DNA of 60,534 nucleotides from CAZYQW01 sp964649825 (lineage in GTDB: Bacteria > Planctomycetota > B15-G4 > JADJEK01), in contig CAZYQW010000093.1 in assembly GCA_964649825.1 (NCBI GenBank), positions 1 to 60,534 on the forward strand, in the 5' to 3' direction. The position numbers and the translations under genes were made by a program. Below are positions 23,556 through 33,097 of the stretch, in pieces (position 1 is the stretch's first letter; each line of letters starts with the position of its first letter). Under the pieces are notes generated by a model that worked only from the letters and a program-made list of their open reading frames with translations, made no database searches and had not been told where the DNA came from.

Positions 23556-25400
23556 ATGAGAGCCAGCGTTGCTGCCGTCCTGTTTACGTTCCTGCTGTCG
23601 CGCGGTGCCTCGGGCCAGGTGCCGGAGGGCGACCTCGCCGCGCTGCTTCCGCCCGACACGATGGTCTTCCTCGGCGTCGACGACGTGAGCCGCCTCTTCA
23701 CGCTCGACCCCGACGGCGCGATCCGGACGCTCCTGCGTCACGACGCGGTGAAGCAGGCGTTCGAGCAAGTTCACGAGACGTTCGGAGTGCTGGAGGACAA
23801 GGACTTCCTGCTCGCCCTGAACGTCGACGAAGAGGAGCTCGTCCGGTTGTTCAACGGCCGGGTGACGGTGGCGATCCCGGAGATCGTCCTCGAGCGGTCG
23901 GAAGTCGAGGCGTCGAGCCAGGGCGGCCCGCAGGCGGACGTGCGGCTCGGCTTCGAGCTTGGCCGCGGCGTCGTCCTGATGGCGGACTTCAGCGCGACGC
24001 GCGAGCGGTTCGAGGAGCTGCTCGAGAACGTCGCGGCGCTGGTGCGGGACGAGGAGGACGTTCATCGCGCCAAGGTCGTGATCGACGAGTTCGAGGGCGT
24101 CAAGCTCTACACCATCGAGGTCGAGAAGGGCGAAGGCGAGCTCGACGAGCCGACCTGGCTCGCGCTCGTCGACCAGCTCCTCCTCGTGTCGGATCGCGAG
24201 GAGACGCTGAAGGACTTCGTCGACGTCGCGCGCCACGGCGCGGCGGACGGCGACCGTCTCGTCGACGACCCGCGGTACACCGACGCCCGCGACCGCGCCG
24301 GCCCATCGGACGCGCTCCTCTACGTCAACCTCGCCGAGCTGCTTCCGATGGTGAACGAGTTCATCCGGTTCCAGCTCGCCAAGGCCGGCGACGACATCGA
24401 GATGTTCCTGCGCGTCGATGACCTGATCGCGAGCCTCCGGCTCGACGCGATCAAGAGCATGTTCGCGGCGGGCCGGGTCGCCGACGACGAAGCGGGCCTC
24501 GTGTTCGGGTTCACGCACGCCGAGACCGAGCGCGGGCTCCACACGCTGCTCGCGTACGACGACGCCGGCGTCGAGATCCCGCCGTACTTCAGCTCGGACT
24601 TCCACTCGGCGTCGATCACGACGTTCGACGTGTCCGAGGCGTGGAAGCGCTTCGACGAGATGTTGAACAAGGCATCGCCGTGGGCGCACACGATGCTGAA
24701 GACGCAGATCGGGCAGCTCGAGAACACCGGCTTCGAGCTGCGCGCCGCGGTGCTCGAGAACTGCGACGGGTTGCTGGTCGAGTTCGTGGGCTATCCGGAG
24801 GCGACGCAGGCCGGGCCCGACGACCACCCGACGCAGGCGTACGTCATCCGCGTGCGGGACCCGCAGACGCTGGAGGAGTCGCTGTCGGCGCTCGCCGACG
24901 AGCTCGCGGACGAGGAACCGATCGAGTTCATGAACGAGCGGATCTATGAGCTGCCCTTCCCGATGGCGGTCGCGTTCAACGCGAAAGAACCGAAGATCTC
25001 CTTCTCGGTCGTCGAGAACAACGCGGTCGTGGCGATCGGCGACCCGAAGATGGTCGAGAACGTGATCGCGCACCTCAAGAACCCCGGCGCGTCCCTGCTC
25101 GACGACGCCGACTTGATGGACGCATTCGACGCGCTCCCCTCGGATGACGTCGTCGGGATCGGGTTCATCGACGTCGCCGACGTGCTCGAGAACAGCCTCC
25201 GCGGCGGGCAGCAAGCGTTCCGGGTCCAGGCGAGCCGGGAGCGGAACCGGGCGCGCCGCGCACGCCTCGAAGGGGCCGAGAAGATCATGGAGGAACTCCC
25301 CGACGTGAGCGACCTCCAGTACTTCGTCGCCACGAAGACGTACAGCACGCCCGATTCGTTCGTCGTGCGGATGCTTCTGCGCAAGAACCTCGACTCGTAG
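23556..25400 (+). CDS. Exported DUF3352-like protein, function unknown
   Basis: A 614-residue protein from the ATG at 23556 (AGAGGTG upstream), with signal peptide AVLFTFLLSRGASG. It begins LLPPDTMVFLGVDDVSRLF, the pattern of planctomycete proteins that open with 'the value of the regulator is ...' type beta-hairpins (DUF3352 group). Alternating alpha/beta segments continue throughout (DFLLALNVDEEELVRLFNGRVTVAIPEI; ADVLENSLRGGQQAF; DLQYFVATKTYSTPDSFVVRMLL), and the protein is acidic. No enzymatic motif was found. The downstream VCBS gene starts 15 bases after it, so the two are probably cotranscribed. Confidence 0.7.
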   Translation: MRASVAAVLFTFLLSRGASGQVPEGDLAALLPPDTMVFLGVDDVSRLFTLDPDGAIRTLLRHDAVKQAFEQVHETFGVLEDKDFLLALNVDEEELVRLFNGRVTVAIPEIVLERSEVEASSQGGPQADVRLGFELGRGVVLMADFSATRERFEELLENVAALVRDEEDVHRAKVVIDEFEGVKLYTIEVEKGEGELDEPTWLALVDQLLLVSDREETLKDFVDVARHGAADGDRLVDDPRYTDARDRAGPSDALLYVNLAELLPMVNEFIRFQLAKAGDDIEMFLRVDDLIASLRLDAIKSMFAAGRVADDEAGLVFGFTHAETERGLHTLLAYDDAGVEIPPYFSSDFHSASITTFDVSEAWKRFDEMLNKASPWAHTMLKTQIGQLENTGFELRAAVLENCDGLLVEFVGYPEATQAGPDDHPTQAYVIRVRDPQTLEESLSALADELADEEPIEFMNERIYELPFPMAVAFNAKEPKISFSVVENNAVVAIGDPKMVENVIAHLKNPGASLLDDADLMDAFDALPSDDVVGIGFIDVADVLENSLRGGQQAFRVQASRERNRARRARLEGAEKIMEELPDVSDLQYFVATKTYSTPDSFVVRMLLRKNLDS

Positions 25401-25415
25401 CGGAAAACCGAATCC

Positions 25416-27734
25416 ATGACGCTCATGCTGGCATCGATCGCCCTGCTCGCGGCCACGGCCGTCGCCGCCGACGGCGACGCGCCGTTCCGTCTCACTGGCC
25501 CGCGCGTGTCGCTGGTCGACTGGAACACCCGCGGCCTTTCGGCCGGCGACCTCGACGGCGATGGTCGACTCGACCTCGCGCTGCTGAACAACGACAAGGC
25601 GCAGATCGATCTCCTGTACCAGCGCAACGCCCGCGAGATGGAGGAGGCGGCGCGACGGAAGGTGCCGGGATCGCGGTGGGACCCGATCCTGGAGGACGCA
25701 CCATTCCTGAAGGAGTCGGTGACGACCGGCGACTTCATGTACGACCTGACGCTGGTCGACGTCGACGGCGACGGCCGGCTCGACCTGGTCTACGCGGGCA
25801 AGCGCGATCGGGTCGCCGCGCGCCTGCAGACGGCGCCGGGGTCGTGGGAGGAGGAATGGTCGTACGACCGCGAGGAACCGAACGCGAACGTCGGCACCCT
25901 GGTCGTGGCCGACGTCGACCGCGACGGGCGGAACGACCTCGTGGCGCTGACGAGCCGCGCCATCCTCATCTTCCGCTTCGACGGCAAGGCCGACGCGTTC
26001 CCCGTCCCCACCGAGTATCGGGTGAGCGAGGAGAACCCGCAGCGGCTGCGCGTCATCGACCTGAACGGCGACGACCGGGTCGACCTCGCGTACGTCGCCG
26101 AGAGCAGCGATCGCGCGCTGCGCGTGCGCTACCAGGACGAGGCGGGGGGGTTCGGCCCCGAGTTCGGCGTGCCGGTCGCGGTCGGCTCCTCCGCGTGGGA
26201 CGTGCTGCGCTGCCCAGGCGCACCCGCCGAGCTCGTGACCGTGAAGCGGACGGGGACGGAGCTGCAGTTCACTCCGCTCGTCGGCCTGCCGGGCGCGCTC
26301 GCCGGCCGCCGGACGCTGTCGATTCGGACGTACCCCGTGCCGAAGTCGGGCGTCGACCCGTCGCTCTACGCGGTCCTCGACGCGGACGGCGACGGACGGT
26401 CCGACGTGGCCGTGGCCGACACGAACGGCGCGGCCGTCCACCTCTATCTGCAGGATGGGAGCGGCGAGTTCCGGCCGCCGCGCGAGTTCCCGTCGCTCCA
26501 GGGGATCTCCTCGATCGCGCCGATGACGCTCGCGGGCGAGGCGCGCGGCGCGTTGATCGTGTGCAGCGAGAAAGAGGGGATGGTCGGGATCTCGCGGATG
26601 AGCGAGCGGGGCCGGTTGGAGTTCCCCGAGAACGTCGCCGTCCCCGGCGAGCCGATGGTCGCCGCCGCGGCCGACCTCGACGGCGACGGCGCGTTCGAGC
26701 TCGTGGTCGCCACGAAGGACGGGCGGCGCTTCAACCTCGAGATCCTTCGCCGGGAGAACGACGGGTGGCGCGCCGGGACACCGGTGAAGCTCGGCTCCAT
26801 CAAGCGCAGCCCGACGGCCCTCTTCGCGCGCGACCTCACCGGCGACGGCGCGCCCGACCTCGCGATGTTCATCCCGCGCGAGCCGGCACGGTTCTTCGTC
26901 CAGGAGAAGGGCGGCACGTTCGCCGAGATCGGCGAGAACGACTCGCTGCGCACCAGCCAGTTCGAGGGGGTGCTCCCCGACCGGTTCGGCGTCGGAGACT
27001 TCACCGGCGACGGCCGGACCGAGATGCTGGTGGCGGGCAAGGGCTTCGTCCGGGCCTATCGCGTGAAGTCGGACGGGACGCTCGAGATCGTCGACCAGGC
27101 GAACGCGCGCAGCAGCCTCGACCAGCTCCTCGGGCCGATCCTGTTCGACCTGAACGGCGACGGCCGAGACGAGCTCCTCGCGTACCTGGCCGAGGAAGGG
27201 CGGCTCCAGGTGATCGAGCGCGACGACGCCGGCCTGTACGCTTATCGCGACTCGATCGATCTCGCTCCGCTCGGCCTGATCGAGGTCGCGGTTCTCGACC
27301 TCGGGGGAGCGGCGGGCCGGCGGCTGATGTTCTTCGGCAAGGATCGCTTCTGGTCGATTCCGCCGACCCCCGTCGACGGCGACGCGTCCGGCGATCGATC
27401 GAGCTACCGCACGGACATCGAGAAGATGAAGTACTCGAGCTTCGTCCTCGGCGACCTGAACGGCGACGGGCTCGACGAGGTCGTCGCCGTCGACACTACC
27501 GAGTACGTGCTCGAGATCTTGAGCGGCGGCTGCGGCCGGGGGTGGAAGAGCAAGCTGTTCTTCACGATCTTCGAGAAGAACCGCTTCGTACGGGGCGTCG
27601 GCGGGAGCTCGCCGATCCAACCGCGGGAGATGCTGACCGGAGACTTCGACGGCGATCGGCGGAGCGATCTGGTTCTGCTCTGCCACGATCGCGTGCTTCT
27701 GTATCCTCAGCGGCCGACGCCGACCGGGGAGTGA
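25416..27734 (+). CDS. Exported VCBS/FG-GAP repeat protein
   Basis: A 772-residue protein with signal sequence MLASIALLAATAVAA. At least eight DxDGDGxxD-type loops occur (DLDGDGRLD, DVDGDGRLD, DVDRDGRND, DLNGDDRVD, DADGDGRSD, DLDGDGAFE, DLTGDGAPD, DLNGDGRDE, DLNGDGLDE, DFDGDRRSD), spread from residue 46 to near the end. This indicates two or more calcium-binding propellers. There is no extra catalytic or anchor domain. It is likely extracytoplasmic and may bind glycan or protein; nothing more can be said. It lies between the DUF3352-like gene and an RND permease gene on the same strand. Confidence 0.85.
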   Translation: MTLMLASIALLAATAVAADGDAPFRLTGPRVSLVDWNTRGLSAGDLDGDGRLDLALLNNDKAQIDLLYQRNAREMEEAARRKVPGSRWDPILEDAPFLKESVTTGDFMYDLTLVDVDGDGRLDLVYAGKRDRVAARLQTAPGSWEEEWSYDREEPNANVGTLVVADVDRDGRNDLVALTSRAILIFRFDGKADAFPVPTEYRVSEENPQRLRVIDLNGDDRVDLAYVAESSDRALRVRYQDEAGGFGPEFGVPVAVGSSAWDVLRCPGAPAELVTVKRTGTELQFTPLVGLPGALAGRRTLSIRTYPVPKSGVDPSLYAVLDADGDGRSDVAVADTNGAAVHLYLQDGSGEFRPPREFPSLQGISSIAPMTLAGEARGALIVCSEKEGMVGISRMSERGRLEFPENVAVPGEPMVAAAADLDGDGAFELVVATKDGRRFNLEILRRENDGWRAGTPVKLGSIKRSPTALFARDLTGDGAPDLAMFIPREPARFFVQEKGGTFAEIGENDSLRTSQFEGVLPDRFGVGDFTGDGRTEMLVAGKGFVRAYRVKSDGTLEIVDQANARSSLDQLLGPILFDLNGDGRDELLAYLAEEGRLQVIERDDAGLYAYRDSIDLAPLGLIEVAVLDLGGAAGRRLMFFGKDRFWSIPPTPVDGDASGDRSSYRTDIEKMKYSSFVLGDLNGDGLDEVVAVDTTEYVLEILSGGCGRGWKSKLFFTIFEKNRFVRGVGGSSPIQPREMLTGDFDGDRRSDLVLLCHDRVLLYPQRPTPTGE

Positions 27735-27798
27735 CACGCGCGGCCGACGGCGTGGTCGCGTCCCCCTCTCCGGCCTCGAAACGCGAACGGATCGACTC

Positions 27799-30700
27799 TT
27801 GAGCGAAAACCTCTTCGTGCGTCGCCGCACCGTGCTCGTCGGCGTCCTCGCTTTGGGCTTCCTGGGCGAGCACGCGTTTCGCGAGCTCCCGCGGCGGCTC
27901 GAGCCGGAGCCGAGCACGTCGTTCGCGCTGGTCGAGGCGTATCTCCCGGGCGTGGCGGCGGCCGAGCTCGAGAAGATCGTGACGGAGCGGATCGAGTCCG
28001 AGCTGCTCGGTCTCCCCGAGGTCGAGGGCTGTCGATCGGAGACGCGGGACGGGGCGGTCGCGGTCGTCGTCGATCGAGACGCGGGGACGGGCGGCGACTG
28101 GTCCGACGTGCGCGCGCGAGTGGATCGACTGCGCGAATCGATGGCGACGGAGATCGTGGGGCTGGACGGACCGAACCTTCGGGTCCCCGCTCCGGATCGC
28201 CCGGAGGCGATCGTCGCCGTCATCGCCGCGGACGGCGCGACGGGGCCGCCCGTCGTGGCCGCGACCGGGCTCGCCGAGCGTCTCGAGCGGACCGACGGCG
28301 TGCGCCGCGTCGATCTCATCGGACGACCCTCCGAGCGCATCGTCCTCGAGTACGACGACCGCGAGCTGGCGGGGACCGGGATGTCGCCGATGAAGCTCCG
28401 CGACTACCTCCGCGCGCAGAACGTCACCGCCGCGGGCGCGTACCTCGAGACAACCGAGCGGATCGCCCCGATCGGGACCGAGGCGCGCCTTCTGTCGTTC
28501 GAAGCGCTCGCCCACCTCGCGGTGCGTGATCCGGCGGACGGCGACCCGGTCTCCCTCACCCGGCTCTTCGACGTCCGGCGCGAGCCGTTCCGGCCGACCC
28601 GCGAGGAGGTCCGTGCGAACGGCCGGGCCGCCGTCGTCATCTCCGTCTACCGGGCCGAACGGTTCGACCAGGTCGCGTTCGCGCGCGGCGTGGAAGACGT
28701 CGTCTCGGCCGCGGGTGGAGACGACGGCGCCGCGGTCGAGGTGATCGTGTTCCAGCCGGCCGTGGTCGCGTCCGAGGTGGCGCGGTTTCGCTCGAACGTG
28801 ACCCAGACGTTCGTGGTGATCCTGGTCCTCCTCGTGCTCGCGCTCGGGATTCGCGGCGGCCTCGCCGTCGCCGCGGTCGTCCCGTTGGTCGTCCTGACGT
28901 CGATCATCGTCCTCTACCACGGCGGCTTCGCGCTCGACGTCGTCCTCCTCTCGAGCCTGATCCTGGTGCTCGGGCTGCTGGTCGACAACCACGTCGTCGT
29001 CGCGGAGAGGATCCAGCGCCTGCGCGAGAGTGGTCTCACGCACGACGAGGCGGTCGCCCGCGCGACCCGCGACCTGTTCGGCCCCCTCCTCGCCGCGTCG
29101 GCGACGACGGTCTTCGGCTTCCTCCCGATCGTGCTCACGGACGATCCGATCGGCAGCTACGTCAGCGCGCTCTTCTGGATCGTGCTGGTCACGCTCTCCG
29201 TGTCGCTGGTCTTCTGCTTCCTGGTCACACCGGTGCTCGTGAAGCAACGCGACGTGCCGACGCGGGAACGACCCGGGCCGTCGGAGCGCCTCTACCGTCG
29301 CGCGCTCCACGTGCTGTTCCCGCTCTGGGCCCCGCTCACTGCCGTCGTCGTGCTGACCTGCTTCTTCGGCTTCCGCTTCCTCGAGTCGGCGGACCAGGTC
29401 TTCTTTCCCGCGTCGAGCCGACCGCTCTGGTCGCTCGAGATCGAGTACCCGGCCGGGACCGCGCTCGAGCGAACCAGCGGCGCGGCGCGACGCCTCGAGA
29501 CGCTCCTGGACGAGCAGCACTTGGACGGCCGCGGGGCGGTGGCCGGACACGTCACCTTCCTCGGCCGCACCTGCCCGCCGTTCCAGGCCAGCGTGCCCAT
29601 GCGTCGCTTCGCGCCTCACTACGCGCAGGTGCTCATCGAGGTCGACCCGGCGCGCGGCGAGCGTGCGCTCGAGCGACGGCTCCGGGCCTGGATCGAGGAG
29701 GAAGGCGCGAACGCGGAAGCCCGACTGAGGTTGCGCCCGATCCGGCTCGGCGGCGAGTTCGAGTGGCCGATCCAGGTCGAGATCGTCGGCCCCGACGAGC
29801 GCCTGCACGAGGCCGCGGCGGCTGCGGCGCTCGCGCTCGAGTCCCGCGACGCGATCCACGTCTCGACCGACTGGGGGACGCCGATCCGCAAGGTGAAGGT
29901 CGTGCCGAACCGCGAGGGCCTCGCCGGCCGCGACCTCACCGCGGCCGACCTGACCGCTGCGATGCACGCCGCTCTCTTCGGCATCCCGCTCTTCGACGTC
30001 GTCGAGCACGACGCTCGGGTCCCCGTCTTCCTGGCCGCCCGCGCGACGCGCGACGACGAGCTCGAGACTCTGCGAGACGCGTACGTCTACCCGCAGAAGG
30101 GCGACGCGGCCCTCCTCTACGAGGTCGCCTCCATCGTCGAGACCACCGCGCACCCCCTCCGCGCCCGCCGTGACGGCGTGCCCTGCATCACCGTCCGCGG
30201 CGAGACCCTGGACCCCGACCGCGCGCTCGCGGTGGAAGCGCGGATCGACCGCGACCTCGACGCCCTGCGCGCCACCTATCCCGACCATCGCATCACCGTC
30301 GCCGGGCTTTCGAGCGCCGCCCGCCGCGCGAACGACGCGATCCTCGACGAGGTACCGTGGGCGTTCCTCCTCGTCCTTCTCGCCCTCATCCTTCAATCGA
30401 AGTCGCTCGTCGAGACGTTCCTCATCCTGCTCACGATCCCGCTCTCGTTCACCGGCGTCGCGTACGGCCTCCGCGCGACCGGTGAGCCGTTCTCCTTCAT
30501 GACGCTCGTCGGCATGACCGCGCTCGCCGGACTCGTCGTCAATAACGCCATCGTCCTTCTTTCGAGCATCCGCCGCCGCCTCGACCAGGACGGTGCCTAC
30601 TCGCGCGACGCGGTGATCGAGACCGCGTCCCACCGCCTGCGCCCGATCGTCCTCACCACGCTGTGCGCCCTGACCAGCATGGTCGTCCTCTATCACTCCG

Positions 30701-30843
30701 GCGGGGCGATGTGGCGCCCCCTTGCCTCCGCCGTCATCAGCGGCCTGGTCTTCTCGACGCTCCTCGTCCTCTTCGTCCTTCCCGTCCTCTACGCCGCCTG
30801 CCTTCGCATCTCGATGAGACCCGGCCCGCCCGACCGGTCATGA
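27799..30843 (+). CDS. RND-family efflux permease (AcrB/HAE1-like)
   Basis: A 1014-residue inner-membrane pump with a TTG start at 27799. The N-terminal helix (VLVGVLALGFLGEHAF) is followed by the first porter domain, a six-helix block (VTQTFVVILVLLVLAL; VLLSSLILVLGLLVDNHVVVAERI), a second porter domain, and the closing helices (FSFMTLVGMTALAGLVVNNAIVLLSSI). The proton-relay region reads LGLLVDNHVVV, with one Asp instead of the DD pair usual in AcrB; this is common in distant HAE1 relatives. No membrane-fusion or TolC-like gene is present nearby. The substrate is unknown. The gene is preceded by exported-protein genes and ends 64 bases before the sulfotransferase gene. Confidence 0.88.
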   Translation: MSENLFVRRRTVLVGVLALGFLGEHAFRELPRRLEPEPSTSFALVEAYLPGVAAAELEKIVTERIESELLGLPEVEGCRSETRDGAVAVVVDRDAGTGGDWSDVRARVDRLRESMATEIVGLDGPNLRVPAPDRPEAIVAVIAADGATGPPVVAATGLAERLERTDGVRRVDLIGRPSERIVLEYDDRELAGTGMSPMKLRDYLRAQNVTAAGAYLETTERIAPIGTEARLLSFEALAHLAVRDPADGDPVSLTRLFDVRREPFRPTREEVRANGRAAVVISVYRAERFDQVAFARGVEDVVSAAGGDDGAAVEVIVFQPAVVASEVARFRSNVTQTFVVILVLLVLALGIRGGLAVAAVVPLVVLTSIIVLYHGGFALDVVLLSSLILVLGLLVDNHVVVAERIQRLRESGLTHDEAVARATRDLFGPLLAASATTVFGFLPIVLTDDPIGSYVSALFWIVLVTLSVSLVFCFLVTPVLVKQRDVPTRERPGPSERLYRRALHVLFPLWAPLTAVVVLTCFFGFRFLESADQVFFPASSRPLWSLEIEYPAGTALERTSGAARRLETLLDEQHLDGRGAVAGHVTFLGRTCPPFQASVPMRRFAPHYAQVLIEVDPARGERALERRLRAWIEEEGANAEARLRLRPIRLGGEFEWPIQVEIVGPDERLHEAAAAAALALESRDAIHVSTDWGTPIRKVKVVPNREGLAGRDLTAADLTAAMHAALFGIPLFDVVEHDARVPVFLAARATRDDELETLRDAYVYPQKGDAALLYEVASIVETTAHPLRARRDGVPCITVRGETLDPDRALAVEARIDRDLDALRATYPDHRITVAGLSSAARRANDAILDEVPWAFLLVLLALILQSKSLVETFLILLTIPLSFTGVAYGLRATGEPFSFMTLVGMTALAGLVVNNAIVLLSSIRRRLDQDGAYSRDAVIETASHRLRPIVLTTLCALTSMVVLYHSGGAMWRPLASAVISGLVFSTLLVLFVLPVLYAACLRISMRPGPPDRS

Positions 30844-30916
30844 CCTGCGTCGGGCCGGGGCGCACAAAACGGGAAGTGGCTCTCTCGCGGGTCCTTGGGT
30901 CGCTACCGTGCCGCAC

Positions 30917-31645
30917 ATGGACCACCTCTACATCTTCCTTCACAACCCGAAGACCGGCGGCACCACGTTCAACGGGCACTGCGTGCGCGAGCTGGAGTTC
31001 CAGGAGGAGTTCATCCATCTCGGTCGCTTCGGCCGCAAGGACGACGAGGTCCGCGACCTTCCGCCCTTCGCGAAACGACCCCTCGATCAACGCTCCCGCG
31101 CCCGCGTCATCGGCGGCCACGCCGCGTACGTCGGCATCCACGAACTCGTCCCCGGCAAGGTGGCGCGCTACTTCACGTTCCTCCGCCGCCCGGCCGATCG
31201 TCTCGCCTCCGAGTACAACGGCTTCTCCACGCGGAAGAAGAACATCGGCCTCTACGCGTCGTTCGACGACTGGTACGCCGACCAGCCGCGCGATCCGATG
31301 ACGCGCCGGTACAACCGCTTCGCGCGGCTCGAGCGCGAGCGGGCCGACCTCGGCGCCGCGAAGCAGCTCCTCGATTCGCTCTGGTTCGTCGGCGTCACCG
31401 AGTCGTTGGACGAAGACCTGCGCCACGTCTTCGCGGCGATCGGCATCAGCACCGAGTATCGGAACCTCAAGGTCTCCGGAGAGGCGAAGCCGGGCGACCT
31501 TCGAAGCATGGATCGCGAGATCCCACGAGTGTTCACCCTCGACGACGAGCGGCGCCGCGCGATCGACGAGGAGAACCCGCTCGACGTCGAGCTGTACCGG
31601 CACGCGCTCGCGCTCCATGACCGGGGGGCCCGCACCGGGCCGTGA
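30917..31645 (+). CDS. Sulfotransferase family protein (Sulfotransfer_2-like)
   Basis: A 242-residue cytoplasmic enzyme. The PAPS-binding 5' loop is LHNPKTGGTTFNGHC near the N-terminus, and the 3' phosphate motif is FTFLRRPADRLASEYNG. A HAAYVGIHEL segment between them fits the catalytic His region of Sulfotransfer_2-type enzymes. It would transfer sulfate from PAPS to a glycan or lipid. A GTG three codons upstream (30908) is an alternative start. It is the first of three same-strand genes with cell-surface glycan themes (sulfotransferase, cytidylyltransferase, glycosyltransferase-like), which suggests decoration of a polymer. Confidence 0.85.
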   Translation: MDHLYIFLHNPKTGGTTFNGHCVRELEFQEEFIHLGRFGRKDDEVRDLPPFAKRPLDQRSRARVIGGHAAYVGIHELVPGKVARYFTFLRRPADRLASEYNGFSTRKKNIGLYASFDDWYADQPRDPMTRRYNRFARLERERADLGAAKQLLDSLWFVGVTESLDEDLRHVFAAIGISTEYRNLKVSGEAKPGDLRSMDREIPRVFTLDDERRRAIDEENPLDVELYRHALALHDRGARTGP

Positions 31646-31820
31646 CCGCGCCGCGCCGCGCCGAAGTCGGACGTTGCCTCGGGCAGACGTTCGGACGACG
31701 ATGCGCGTTCGGGAACGAGCCGCGGCCCAACGCCCAACGCCCCCGGCCCGTGAAGTGATCGGAAGCCGTCCGTTCGGCTCAAGTCGTACGTCCTGGGCAC
31801 TCGAAGAGAAGGTCGGACGG

Positions 31821-31870
31821 CGGCGCCCGGCGGCGCCCGGCGGCGCTCTGCGGCGCTCTGCGACGCCCGG
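31821..31870 (+). repeat. Five tandem copies of a 10-bp unit
   Basis: The units read CGGCGCCCGG twice, CGGCGCTCTG twice and CGACGCCCGG once, lying between the sulfotransferase and cytidylyltransferase genes. The pattern is consistent with local slippage; no regulatory meaning is evident. Confidence 0.6.
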
Positions 31871-31906
31871 CAGCGCCGCCGTCTTGACCCTCGAAAGGAG
31901 CGAGTG

Positions 31907-32422
31907 ATGGCGACGTTCGAGAACCGCAACGGAAACCGCGTCGGACCGGACGCGACGGCGAGCGTGGCGACCGCGGACGTGCCGGCCGGAGCGACGAGCA
32001 CGCGGATCTACGTCGGCGGCACCTTCGACTGCTTCCACAGCGGCCACGTCAACCTGCTCCGGCGCGCCAAGGGGCTCGCCGACTTCGTGATCGTCGCCCT
32101 GAACAGCGACGCGTTCGCGGCGTCGTACAAGGGGAAGACCGTCATGACCGAGCTGGAGCGGTTCGACGTCGTGCGCGCGTGCCGCTACGTCGACCTCTGC
32201 TTCGTGATGGAGTCGCACGCGATGCAGCGCCACTACATGGAGCTGCTGCGCCCCGACTTCATCCTCCACGGCGACGACTGGAAGGGCGGGTCGCTCGTGC
32301 GCCAGCTCGGCGTGACGGAGGCGTTCATGGATGAGCACGGGATCGCGCTCGAGTACGTGCCGTACACGACCGGGATCTCGACCACCGAGATCAAGCGGCG
32401 CGTGGCGGCGCTCGCGGAGTAG
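31907..32422 (+). CDS. Cytidylyltransferase-family nucleotidyltransferase (TagD-like)
   Basis: A 171-residue protein from the ATG at 31907, with AAAGGAG upstream. Residues 30-50 carry the HxGH nucleotide-binding signature (YVGGTFDCFHSGHVNLLRRA), with ALNSDAFAASYKGKTVM after it. The C-terminal ISTTEIKRR is the ISTT motif of the glycerol-3-phosphate/ethanolamine-phosphate cytidylyltransferase family. It would activate a phosphorylated alcohol or sugar with CTP. The substrate is not resolvable; the neighbouring glycosyltransferase-like gene 3 bases downstream suggests use in building a surface polymer. The N-terminal 30 residues are disordered-looking. Confidence 0.87.
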   Translation: MATFENRNGNRVGPDATASVATADVPAGATSTRIYVGGTFDCFHSGHVNLLRRAKGLADFVIVALNSDAFAASYKGKTVMTELERFDVVRACRYVDLCFVMESHAMQRHYMELLRPDFILHGDDWKGGSLVRQLGVTEAFMDEHGIALEYVPYTTGISTTEIKRRVAALAE

Positions 32423-32425
32423 AGC

Positions 32426-33097
32426 GTGTTCGCGCTGGTCTGTCGCTTCGATCCGGCCCGCCCGATCGTCATCGCCGCGGTCGAGAGCATCCGCCGGCAT
32501 CATCGCGACGCCGAGATCGTGGTCGTCGACAGCGACTCGTCGGACAAGAGCTACTTCGAGCCGCTGCGCCGCCTCGACGTGCGGATCGAGGACGTCCAGA
32601 ACCGCCACTACGAGGCGGGCGCGCTGTGGCACGTCTACGAGCGCTTCGAGCGGGACCACTACTTCTTCCTGCACGACACGATGCTGGTGACCGGCAACCT
32701 CGATCACCTCCGCCGGCACGAGCTCTCCGGCTTCATGTATTGGGACGACTGGAAGGGCTGTGGTCCCGAGCACGTCGAGGCGGGGCGTCGCCTGTTGAAG
32801 CAGTGCGACTACCCGTATCTCGACCGAGGTTTCCCCATGATCTTCGGCGGGATGCTGTTCTGCCGGCGGGAGGTCCTCGATCGCCTCCGGCAGCGACGGT
32901 TCCACCACGTGCTGCCCGGCAACAAAGTCGAGTCGTGTGCGATGGAACGGCTGTTCGGGATCGCCCTTCAGCACGAGGGACTGGGCGATCGCGTCCCGCG
33001 GACGTTCCTGTCGCACTGGGTGGGGTGCGAGGAGCAGGACGGGTTCAAGGTGACACGGACTCCTCTCATGACGAAGGTCTGGCTGGGGAGGAGCTGA
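32426..33097 (+). CDS. Glycosyltransferase-like protein (GT-A fold)
   Basis: A 223-residue protein with a GTG start (GGAG-TAGAGC upstream), 3 bases after the cytidylyltransferase stop. The N-terminus has the GT-A nucleotide-sugar pattern: IAAVESIRRHH, AEIVVVDSDSSDKSYFEPL. HYFFLHDTMLVTGNLD then occupies the position of the DXD metal motif, with a single-Asp version. A middle segment (GGMLFCRREVLDRLRQ) matches acceptor-side loops of such enzymes. The exact family is not recognised. Its 3' end overlaps the convergent histidine kinase gene by 32 bases. Confidence 0.65.
   Translation: MFALVCRFDPARPIVIAAVESIRRHHRDAEIVVVDSDSSDKSYFEPLRRLDVRIEDVQNRHYEAGALWHVYERFERDHYFFLHDTMLVTGNLDHLRRHELSGFMYWDDWKGCGPEHVEAGRRLLKQCDYPYLDRGFPMIFGGMLFCRREVLDRLRQRRFHHVLPGNKVESCAMERLFGIALQHEGLGDRVPRTFLSHWVGCEEQDGFKVTRTPLMTKVWLGRS

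Noticed and set aside
23385..28340. Very long antisense open frame (1651 codons) on the minus strand
   Set aside because: It mirrors three well-supported plus-strand genes; its product is Arg/Val/Glu-rich low-complexity sequence with no recognisable domain. Such frames are common in GC-rich DNA.
31821..31870. CRISPR-like or minisatellite array
   Set aside because: The units are only 10 bases, tandem without spacers and few in number.
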